5,683 nt of DNA. It comes from UBA6164 sp964344895 (GTDB lineage: Bacteria; Patescibacteriota; Gracilibacteria; BD1-5; UBA6164). Location: the NCBI GenBank assembly GCA_964344895.1, contig CAYFPB010000083.1:1-5683 (forward strand), in the 5' to 3' direction. The translations under genes and the position numbers were made by a program. This document shows, in pieces, positions 1 through 5,683 of this stretch (positions within the stretch are counted from its first letter, which is position 1; every line of letters begins with the position of its first letter). The notes beneath the pieces were generated by a model. It did no database searches. It was not told where the DNA came from and saw only the letters and a program-made list of their open reading frames with translations.

Positions 1-51
1 ACTTTGTGTTTTTTGGGGGTGATTTTTTCACGTTGAGAAGAAAAGAGCCAT
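1..51 (-). CDS. Possible start of a further gene, cut by the window edge
   Basis: An ATG lies four bases after the htpX stop codon and opens a frame that stays open for 17 codons to the window edge if UGA is read as glycine (one UGA, at residue 8). The visible residues (MALFFSTGKN and a few more) match no family I recognise. The tight spacing behind htpX and the lack of a convincing terminator between them would fit a co-transcribed gene. Against this, the C-run (CACCCCC) is unlike the AT-rich codon use of the neighbouring genes, and 17 codons is far too little to prove coding. It could equally be the untranslated trailer of htpX. Confidence 0.25.
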
Positions 52-55
52 TTTT

Positions 56-955
56 TTATACCCTTAAATCCTCTAAAGCTTTTATCCTATCATCTAAATC
101 TGGATGAGATGAGAATAATGCCATTAATCAACCTCTACCTCTAGTTGATATTTTCATAGTTGCCAGATCTGAATCTTCTTTTGATGCAAATTTTTGCATT
201 GCTTTTAATGCTTGTAATCAAGCTATCATTTTTTCTTTACCTACATATTTTGCACTTCAAGCATCTGCTCTGAATTCTCTATGTCTTGAATAAGCCATAG
301 CTATAATTGAAGCTAATATCCCAAACAGTATTTGTAATAGTATATTTACCATAAAATAAACAACTGGTGATAATCATTCATCAACTCTACTAGCGATGAT
401 ATTTGAAACTATTCTTGCAAAGAAAACTACAAAAGTATTTAATACTCATTGAAGTAAAGTCATAGTAACCATATCTCAATTAAGTATATGTGCCATTTCA
501 TGTCAAACAACTCATTCAATAGCTCCTTTATCCATAGTATCTAATAATCAAGTTGAAACTGCAACTAAACTACTATTTTTTGACATTCATGTAGCAAAAG
601 CATTAGGTTCTGGATCATTATATATACCTACTTCTGGCATAGTAATATTGTGTCTTTCAGATAATTCTACTACTGTATCCCAAACTACTTTTTCTTTTCA
701 AGTTAAAGCAGCTGCTTCATCTCTAGTTATAGGTGTAATATGATATGCTTTTTTTGCCATCCATTTTGATATAGCAAGAGAGATAAATGCTCAAGTAAAT
801 CATACAATTGCAGAATATATACCAATAGAGACATAGTTTTGTCAGTATAAGTCTAATTGTAAACCAAAGAAATGTTCTAATACTGCAAAAACTACTGTAA
901 TCACAATTATAACAGCTATATTCATAGCTAAAAATAACAATACTCTTTTAATCAT
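56..955 (-). CDS. htpX: HtpX, membrane-bound zinc metalloprotease (M48B family)
   Basis: The product has 299 residues, close to the usual 280-300. HtpX is an inner-membrane endopeptidase that degrades misfolded membrane proteins, with its active site on the cytoplasmic side, alongside FtsH. The N-terminus (MIKRVLLFLAMNIAV) is the typical first membrane helix. A second hydrophobic helix is around residues 40-62, and two more follow the active site. The zinc motif is H152-E-M-A-H156, and the third ligand is E227 in REFRADA. The conserved segments MPEVGIYNDPEPNAFATG, VSTGLL and LFSSHPDLDDRI are all present. It contains 14 in-frame UGA codons, including the glycines of NAFATG, VSTGLL and the G just before HEMAH, which proves the recoding. 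The start is preceded by AATAAAAAA and no Shine-Dalgarno sequence. It lies 36 bases after the exonuclease gene and appears to have its own promoter (989-1016). Stop is TAA. Identification is secure. Confidence 0.96.
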
Positions 956-988
956 TTTTTTATTAATTAGTAAATAATATACATTACT

Positions 989-1016
989 ATTCTATAAACT
1001 TAAACTGATTTGTCAA
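989..1016 (-). promoter_or_regulatory. Predicted sigma70-type promoter of htpX, inside the exonuclease gene
   Basis: Reading leftwards on the minus strand, a perfect -35 box TTGACA (1016-1011) is followed by a 16-base spacer and a -10 box TAGAAT (994-989, five of six consensus positions). Transcription would begin near 982, about 27 bases before the htpX start. The TAG of the -10 box is the stop codon of the upstream gene, and the GAC of the -35 box overlaps one of its UGA-glycine codons. The same TTGACA with 16-base spacing precedes the antitoxin gene. AT-rich DNA gives chance matches, but a perfect -35 at this distance is good evidence. Confidence 0.6.
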
Positions 1017-2308
1017 AAATTATTTTCAGTTTTCTCACAACTTTCTTTATCTAAATATATATCAAGTTTTTCTAGTATTTCTTTTAGATTATGTCATATT
1101 AAAGTTATATCCAAATTTAATAATTTAGTTAAAAAATCTCATAAATCATTGTTTGAAAAATTTAATACTGGTATATAAAATATATTTTTATCATCTAAGT
1201 AAATACTTATTCCATCTATAGTTTCATCTTCAAGCAAGCTAAGCGTAGCTTGCTTATTTTTTTCTATTTTTTCCAAAGCTACTTTTAGATCACTGTTATC
1301 TTGTAAAACTAAAGAATCAAGTCACAAGTTTTCCCAAGTTTTACTTTTCACCTCTTTTTGTTCTCCTATCAAACTATTAAATTCAAGTTCTCTAAAAAAA
1401 TCTTTTACTTTTTCATTTAGTAACAAATCTGGTTTAAATTTAAAATCTTCTAAATCAAATTTTTTATTCACAATTCAATCTCAAGCTATCTCTTCAGTTA
1501 GCATATGTTTATCTAAATCTATATTTAAATCAATTGTAGCTAAACGCTTACTTAAAAAAGCATCTTCCTTTGAATTAATCAGTTTTTCAAATGTTTTTCA
1601 TTTAAAACATGACTGTAAGCTTTTTACATAATCACTAAAACTTTTTTCTCCAGACTCTACTTTTTCTGCCTCATTATATATTTCCTCTACACTTCAAATA
1701 TTATTTATCAATTCTATTGCTTTTTTAGGTCCAAATCAATCTATTCATGGTATATTATCAGCCTTATCTCATACTATAGCAAGATAATCTATTATCATTT
1801 CTGGTTTTACTCAAAACTTTTCTTCAGCAAGCTCTCTATTAAATACTCTTTTTTTCATAGTATCATATACTGATACATTATTTCATATAAGACTATATAA
1901 GTCCTTATCTCATGATAATATATAGATATCATTGTAATTTTCTCCACCTAGTTTTGTAGCTAGTGTTCCTATAACATCATCTGCTTCATATCATTCTATT
2001 TCTACTATATCTACTCACATTAATCCTATCATTTTTTCTATATCTGATATTTGAGTTCTTAGATTATCTGGCATTCTATCTCTTGTTGCTTTATAATCAG
2101 CATATATTTCATGACGAAAGTTTTGTCATTTAGCATCTTTTATAAATATCAAGTAATCAGGATCCATTTTTACTAATCACTCTACAAAAAACTTAGCCAT
2201 ACCAAATATTGCATTTACTACCTTACCATCCTTTGTACTAAACTCAGGTAAAGCAAAAAACATCCTATATATAAAACTATTCCCATCTATCAAAAATATT
2301 TTTCTCAT
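992..2308 (-). CDS. Pol I-type 5'-3' exonuclease without a polymerase domain
   Basis: The product has 438 residues. The first ~290 form a complete 5'-3' exonuclease/flap nuclease domain of the DNA polymerase I N-terminal family, which removes RNA primers and flaps during replication and repair. Metal-binding acidic residues and motifs are visible: D8 in FLIDGNSF, YKATRDRMP (72-80), EGYEADD (105-111), SGDKDL with D134 and D136, and GDKADN with D181 and D184. The DNA-binding helix-hairpin-helix is at 186-201 (IPGIDGFGPKKAIEL). Residues ~345-420 resemble the start of a degenerate 3'-5' exonuclease-like domain (YIPVLNFSNNDL, then LIGHNLKE at 403-410), and the protein stops shortly after. A full Pol I continues to about 850-930 residues, and no polymerase domain follows here. 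Eighteen UGA codons encode glycine, including those in EGYEADD and SGDKDL. The first ATG gives the canonical N-terminus; no Shine-Dalgarno sequence is present. Stop is TAG. Confidence 0.92.
1232..1255. repeat. Perfect 10-bp palindrome inside the exonuclease coding sequence
   Basis: AAGCAAGCTA and its exact reverse complement TAGCTTGCTT enclose a four-base loop (AGCG). It encodes residues ~352-359 of the exonuclease, in the linker between the nuclease domain and the vestigial domain, and it is more GC-rich than its surroundings. On the plus strand it is followed by a T-run, so it resembles a terminator in the antisense direction. It may be a small dispersed palindromic element tolerated in a linker, or an RNA hairpin within the mRNA. 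Confidence 0.55.
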
Positions 2309-2332
2309 GATTTTTTATTATTTTATAACTAT

Positions 2333-2363
2333 TTTATAGTATCTTTATTTTGTATTTTGTAAA
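2333..2363 (-). promoter_or_regulatory. Candidate promoter of the exonuclease gene
   Basis: A -35-like TTTACA (2363-2358) is followed either by TACTAT after 16 bases (2341-2336) or by TATAAA after 19 bases (2338-2333). The site lies directly behind the terminator-like repeat that follows ahcY, so a fresh promoter is expected here. The boxes are imperfect and the region is AT-rich, so the exact site is uncertain. Confidence 0.35.
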
Positions 2364-2429
2364 GAAAAAACTCCTCCATTTTTTACTCCTCCCCTGACAA
2401 GGGGAGGTTGGGAGGGGTTTTTCTTTTTT
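2361..2429 (-). terminator. Double-hairpin palindromic repeat (copy A), likely ahcY terminator
   Basis: An inner stem CCTCCCC/GGGGAGG with loop TGACAA (2388-2407) sits between longer outer arms, AAAAACTCCTCC (2366-2377) and GGAGGGGTTTTT (2411-2422), whose A- and T-runs also pair. The element begins immediately after the ahcY stop codon. On the minus strand the distal arm ends in a T-run (GTTTTTTCTTT), giving the form of an intrinsic terminator; the plus strand also ends in T-rich sequence, so it may work in both directions. It shares its core with the element at 3872-3915 and therefore also looks like a dispersed intergenic repeat. Confidence 0.65.
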
Positions 2430-3830
2430 TTAATATCTATAATGATTTGGTTTATATGGACCATCTACTGGTATACCTAGGTAATCAGCTTGATCTTGAG
2501 TTAGTTTAGTTAGTTTTACTCATAATTTATCTAAATGTAGTCTTGCTACTTCTTCATCTAGTTTTTTTGGTAATATATGTACTCATAGATCTAGATTATT
2601 ATTATATAATTCTATTTGAGCAAGTACTTGATTTGTAAAACTGTTACTCATAACAAAACTTGAGTGGCCTGTTGCACAACCAAGATTTACTAGCCTACCT
2701 TCAGCTAATACAAATATTTCATGTCAGTCATCAAATATATATTTATCTACTTGTGGTTTAATATTAAGTCTTTTCACTCAGTCAAAACCGTCAAGTTTAG
2801 CCATTTCTATTTCATTATCAAAGTGACCTATATTACTTACTATAGCTTGATCTTTCATATTTTTCATATGTTCTAGAGTAATTATGTCTTTATTTCATGT
2901 TGTAGTTACATAAATAAGAGCTTCATCTAAAACATCTTCAATAGTTTTTACTTCAAATCATTCCATAGCAGCTTGTAGTGCACAAATTGGATCTACTTCA
3001 GTTACCACTACTCTTGCTCAAAAGTTTTTTAATGCTTGAGCGCATCATTTACCTACATCACCATATCCACATACAACTGCCATTTTACCAGCTATCATTA
3101 CATCAGTTGCTCTTTTTATACCATCTATTAATGATTCTCTACATCCATATAGATTATCAAATTTTGACTTTGTTACACTATCATTTACATTTATTGCTGG
3201 GAATAATAGCTTTCCTGCATCCATTATTTGGTATAATCTATGTACTCATGTAGTTGTTTCTTCTGATACTCATTTTATTTGCTTTGATAATCTAGTCCAG
3301 TATGTATTATCTTTAGCAAAATCTTCTTTTAATACAGCCATTAGATAAGCTTCTTCTCACACGTATTCTTTATCTAATAAACTAGGATCAGCTTCTACTT
3401 CTACTCATCTATGTACCATCAATGTTGCATCTCATCCATCATCAAGTATCATATTTGGTCCACCTTCAAAATTGAAAGTTTGTCTTAGTGTCCACCAATA
3501 TTCTTCTAGTGTTTCACCTTTCCAGGCAAATGTTGGTATTCCTGCTTCTACCATAGCTGCTGCTGCATGATCTTGAGTTGAAAATATATTACAACTTGCC
3601 CATCTTAACTCTGCTCATAAAGCTACTAGTGTTTCCATAAGTACAGCTGTTTGAATTGTCATATGTAGACTTCAAACTATTTTTGCGCCTGACAGAGGTT
3701 TTTCTTGACCATATTTCTCTCTTACTGCCATCAATCCAGGCATTTCTTGCTCAGCTATATCTAGCTCTTTTATACCAAATTCTGCTAAACTTAAATCAGC
3801 TACTTTATAGCTATTTTCTTTATAATCCAT
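2430..3830 (-). CDS. ahcY: S-adenosylhomocysteine hydrolase (adenosylhomocysteinase)
   Basis: The product has 466 residues, the usual length of the long bacterial form. The cytosolic, NAD-dependent enzyme reversibly splits S-adenosylhomocysteine, the by-product of SAM-dependent methylation, into adenosine and homocysteine. It is conserved throughout: EMPGLM (29-34), GSLHMT with H56, STQDHAAAA, the catalytic region SVTKSKFDN with K221 and D225, the NAD-binding loop GYGDVGKG (255-262), GHSSFVMSNS, and the C-terminal tail ending KPNHYRY. The segment with YWTRL and KGVSEETTTGVHRLY matches the insertion typical of bacterial enzymes. Fifteen UGA codons encode glycine, for example in GSLHMT and SEETTTG; TGG encodes tryptophan (RWASC, EYWWT). 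The ATG at 3830 gives the expected N-terminus and is preceded by TATAAAAAA without a Shine-Dalgarno sequence. It lies 83 bases behind the adenosine-kinase-like gene, probably as one operon. Stop is TAA. Confidence 0.97.
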
Positions 3831-3871
3831 TTTTTTATAGTTAGGTTTTAATGTAGTTTATTTCTTTTAAT

Positions 3872-3915
3872 TCTCCTCCCTTGATAAGGGGAGGTGTCTG
3901 AAAGGCGGAGGGGTT
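3872..3915. repeat. GC-rich intergenic palindromic repeat (copy B)
   Basis: The inner stem CTCCTCCCT/AGGGGAGG encloses TGATA, followed by GTGTCTGAAAGGC and GGAGGGGTT. The order CTCCTCCC, short loop, GGGGAGGT, spacer, GGAGGGGTT is shared with the copy at 2361-2429, so both belong to one REP-like family and stand out in GC content. No T-run follows on the minus strand, so transcription from the kinase gene into ahcY need not stop here. Its last bases form part of the TAA stop codon of the kinase gene, which suggests the repeat may have set that gene's end. Confidence 0.7.
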
Positions 3916-4849
3916 ATAATTCTAGTTTTTCTTCATATTCTTTTATAAATAATTCTCTAAATTCTTCTTTATTTATTTTATGATTTTGTCATCAAAAGTG
4001 TTGTACTGATACTGATGCTAATAAAGATCATATTTTTCAAGCTTTTCTCCAATTATATCACAATTGTAATCATCTAAGTAATCATGCTCTATAAGAATCT
4101 CAAGCTCATGTAGGATCTACAAAAGTATCTACTTTCACCGGATTTATTCTTATTTTTTCTTCTTTAGAATTTATCTGAGATCATTCTGGTCAATATGTAA
4201 CTATAACTTTTTCAAAATTATCTAATATTTGTTCATCTGTCCATCATATTATTTCTTGAAATTTACCATATTCATAGTCATTTACTATCAAATAATTTGC
4301 CAGACTAGATGCTTTTTCAAGATCTTCTTTATTAAATACAAACAGAGCTTGTCCTGGGTCAAAAAAACTTTTTACATTCTTCCCTTTTAAGTCAGCTAAA
4401 TGTTTTAGCATTGCTTCTTTTTTATTTGGAGATACTATCCCATAAGCTAATTCTTCTTTGATTTCTTTTTCCAAATCTTTATCTGCTTCATCCATTGCTC
4501 CTGGATAAAATGCTGTGATTTGATTTTCAGCCATATCATTTGTAATATATCCACTTGCTGTAAATAACTCCTTACTTCTTATTACATAATCTAGATTTAT
4601 ATTTTGTAATAGGTATTCAGAAAAAATAAAATCTTTTCCTACTGATGTTAAAAGCACAGGTTTTTCTCATAATAATGACAGATTATATGCTATATTTAAT
4701 CCTGTTCATCATATTTCTTTCCTTAATTCATCTATCAAAAAAGAAACACTTAACTCATGTACTTTATCTGGATCTATATGATTTTCAAAACTATCTTTAA
4801 AGTCCATTATATAATCATATGCTGTCGATCCTGACACTAATATATTCAT
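3914..4849 (-). CDS. PfkB/ribokinase-family sugar or nucleoside kinase, probably adenosine kinase
   Basis: The product has 311 residues, normal for the family, whose members phosphorylate a sugar or nucleoside hydroxyl with ATP in the cytosol. The N-terminus ILVSGSTAYDYIMDF resembles adenosine-kinase-like members. The substrate-binding motif GGTGLNIAYNL starts at G47, and the PfkB signature DPTGAGDSYRAG (245-256) contains the anion hole GAG and the catalytic base D251. The C-terminal helix region with SVSVQHFGGQNH also fits. Fifteen UGA codons encode glycine, including both glycines of the GG pair at 47-48 and both of GAGD; read with the standard code only a 137-residue fragment (4244-4657) survives. 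Being directly upstream of ahcY favours adenosine as substrate (adenosine to AMP), but ribose or fructose phosphate kinase activity cannot be excluded from sequence. The start is preceded by AATAATAATAAAAAC with no Shine-Dalgarno sequence. Stop is TAA. Confidence 0.9.
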
Positions 4850-4930
4850 GTTTTTATTATTATTAAAAATTAGAATATAGTAATTTTATATATTTTAAAA
4901 ATAAATCAATCTTTGTTTTATTTTTATGTT

Positions 4931-4963
4931 AAAAAAAGAAATTCTTTCGAATTTCTTTTTTTC
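4931..4963 (-). terminator. Hairpin terminator after the toxin gene
   Basis: A 14-bp perfect stem (AAAAAAAGAAATTC at 4931-4944 with its complement at 4949-4962) closes on a four-base loop. On the minus strand the loop is GAAA, a stable GNRA tetraloop closed by C-G, and the 3' arm ends in seven U residues, so it acts as an intrinsic terminator with the U-tract inside the stem. It lies 41 bases beyond the toxin stop and ahead of the kinase gene, so it isolates the two units. Thirty-two bases are identical to the element at 5603-5634. Confidence 0.8.
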
Positions 4964-5003
4964 TACCTAGCATTAGCATACTTAAATGGTATTTTTCTGG
5001 ATA

Positions 5004-5327
5004 CTATGTAGATAATTCTTTTATCATAATATTTAGTCACTCAATAATTTCATTTTCAGATATATTTTCTTTAATTGTTTTTGAATATATAAAAATTGGT
5101 AAAAGTTTATTTTTATGTATTTTAACAATAATCCTAAATCATCATCTTTTTCATGATGGTATTGATGTATTTCATAATCTATATTTATAAAATCAATTTC
5201 ACAGATCTGAAAATGGTTCACATGTTATATTCTCTGAAAATTTTATATAATCTTTTTCTGAATTTTTATATATTTTTCATAATTTTTTTAATTGTCTATC
5301 AAAAAATTTAGTTCTTATTATTTTCAT
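5004..5327 (-). CDS. RelE/HigB-like toxin of a type II toxin-antitoxin system
   Basis: The product has 107 residues and is complete only when UGA is read as glycine. Toxins of the RelE/HigB family are small ribonucleases that usually cut mRNA on the ribosome; the partner antitoxin neutralises them. The pattern is that of the HigB-like branch: a central FYKYRL strand, a glycine-rich basic turn K60-R-G-G-F-R65 followed by IIVKI, then LPIFIYSK (76-83), a T/KENIS segment and a C-terminal helix. All eight glycines are UGA codons and none are GGN, including GG at 62-63. Its ATG lies inside the end of the antitoxin gene (10-base overlap), which implies translational coupling. GC content is visibly lower than in ahcY, which may reflect horizontal acquisition. 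Stop is TAG. The fold assignment is good; cleavage specificity cannot be inferred. Confidence 0.8.
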
Positions 5328-5518
5328 AAAACTTGTTCTAAAGAATTATTTAATTCAAGAAAATCTTCATTTTTTGCTAATTTTTCTTTTAATATTTTAT
5401 CTTCATATAATTCTTTTAAATAATCATCTATAAAGTATTTTGATATTTTTTTTATTTCTTTATCTGTACTTATTAATGTTTTATATTTTTTAGGTATTTC
5501 TAAAGTTACTGTACTCAT
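5318..5518 (-). CDS. Antitoxin of the type II toxin-antitoxin pair
   Basis: The product has 66 residues. The identification rests mainly on position: a small gene directly upstream of, and overlapping, a RelE/HigB-like toxin. The N-terminus (STVTLEIPKKYKTLI) looks like a DNA-contacting beta strand, followed by charged helices (EIKKISKYFIDDYLKELYED), which would fit a ribbon-helix-helix-type DNA-binding antitoxin, with a lysine/glutamate-rich tail that would wrap the toxin. I do not recognise a specific named family. With UGA as glycine the frame passes the TGA at 5326-5324 and ends at TAA (5320-5318), adding Gly-Lys. Such antitoxins usually repress their own operon. The start is preceded by AATAATAATAAAAATT without a Shine-Dalgarno sequence. 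Confidence 0.7.
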
Positions 5519-5547
5519 AATTTTTATTATTATTTATTATTTCCCAT

Positions 5548-5575
5548 ATTTTATTCATTAATATTTTTTTGTCAA
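5548..5575 (-). promoter_or_regulatory. Predicted sigma70-type promoter of the toxin-antitoxin operon
   Basis: A perfect -35 TTGACA (5575-5570) is separated by 16 bases from TAAAAT (5553-5548, five of six consensus positions). The expected transcription start near 5541 gives a leader of about 22 bases before the antitoxin ATG at 5518. The imperfect inverted repeat ATATT...AATAT (5546-5564) overlaps the -10 box and could be an operator for autorepression by the antitoxin, although in such AT-rich DNA that is weak evidence. Confidence 0.65.
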
Positions 5576-5602
5576 AACTTTTATATATTATTTATATACA
5601 AT

Positions 5603-5634
5603 AAAAAAGAAATTCTTTCGAATTTCTTTTTTTC
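5603..5634 (-). terminator. Hairpin terminator of an upstream gene outside the window
   Basis: A 13-bp perfect stem (5603-5615 with 5620-5632) has loop GAAA on the minus strand and a U-tract in its 3' arm. It shares 32 identical bases with the element at 4931-4963. It lies upstream of the toxin-antitoxin promoter, so it most likely ends a minus-strand gene lying to the right, and the operon is framed by a matching pair of terminators. Confidence 0.7.
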
Positions 5635-5683
5635 GAGTCTGTAAAAAATTTTGTGTATCTGGAAAAATAGCTACTATAAAAAA
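5635..5683. other. Window edge with no gene recognised
   Basis: These 49 bases hold no convincing coding start or RNA gene. On the minus strand a TAG at 5676-5674 could be the stop codon of the gene served by the neighbouring terminator, but too little sequence is available to tell. On the plus strand TACTATAAA near the edge resembles a -10 box but lacks a clear -35 box. Confidence 0.2.

Noticed and set aside
19..31. GTGA...TCAC inverted repeat after htpX as a terminator
   Set aside because: A four-base stem without a following T-run on the minus strand is too weak to support termination.
2978..3253. Plus-strand open frame of 91 codons
   Set aside because: It is the complement of the highly conserved AhcY coding region, with low-complexity leucine- and histidine-rich content.
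3656..3844. Plus-strand open frame of 62 codons
   Set aside because: It is opposite the N-terminal part of ahcY and has no recognisable features.
4850..4930. Promoter for the kinase gene
   Set aside because: A new promoter is expected behind the terminator and TATATT at 4879-4874 is a possible -10 box, but no matching -35 box stands out in this very AT-rich stretch, so no site is called.
5141..5162. Short inverted repeat CATCAT...ATGATG in the toxin gene
   Set aside because: A six-base stem in AT-rich coding sequence is expected by chance and encodes the conserved basic turn.
5033..5221. Minus-strand open frame of 62 codons
   Set aside because: It is in another frame inside the toxin gene, which makes a convincing RelE/HigB-like protein when UGA is glycine.
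56..5518. Numerous in-frame TGA codons suggesting a cluster of pseudogenes
   Set aside because: The TGA codons coincide with conserved glycines and the frames are otherwise intact without frameshifts, so this is recoding, not decay.
56..5518. UGA read as tryptophan (Mycoplasma-type code 4)
   Set aside because: UGA falls on glycine positions such as GAGD and SGDKD, while tryptophan positions (KWMAKK, RWASC, EYWW) use TGG.

Overview
This AT-rich window (about 20% GC in the toxin gene, about a third GC in ahcY, by spot counts) comes from a bacterium that reads UGA as glycine (genetic code 25). That points to the Patescibacteria/CPR lineages Gracilibacteria or Absconditabacteria (SR1); nothing here separates the two. 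All recognisable genes lie on the minus strand. Read with the standard code they break up into fragments. Read with UGA=Gly they become complete proteins, with about seventy UGA codons in total. Many of these sit on invariant glycines: the residue before HExxH in HtpX, the SGDKDL motif of the exonuclease, and the GAGD anion hole of the kinase. TGG still occupies the tryptophan positions, and the genes end in TAA or TAG only.

Layout from right to left, in the direction of transcription. At the right edge a hairpin terminator (5603-5634) probably ends an unseen gene. Then comes a type II toxin-antitoxin operon with its own TTGACA/TAAAAT promoter: a 66-aa antitoxin (5318-5518) overlapping a 107-aa RelE/HigB-like toxin (5004-5327). 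It is closed by a second hairpin that shares 32 identical bases with the first (4931-4963). Next is a PfkB-family, adenosine-kinase-like gene (3914-4849), then S-adenosylhomocysteine hydrolase, ahcY (2430-3830), with a GC-rich palindromic repeat between them. A second, related repeat after ahcY is shaped like a terminator. It is followed by a Pol I-type 5'-3' exonuclease that has no polymerase domain (992-2308). The last complete gene is the membrane metalloprotease htpX (56-955), whose promoter lies inside the 3' end of the exonuclease gene. A possible short ORF starts just after htpX and runs off the left edge.

The kinase and AhcY probably form a small salvage unit. AhcY splits S-adenosylhomocysteine into adenosine and homocysteine, and the kinase would convert the adenosine to AMP, which pulls the reversible AhcY reaction forward and recovers the purine. 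The exonuclease (primer removal and repair), HtpX (membrane protein quality control) and the toxin-antitoxin pair look functionally independent. No gene has a clear Shine-Dalgarno sequence; most have an A-rich AATAATAAAAA-like stretch just before the ATG. No stretch longer than 300 bases lacks a gene.
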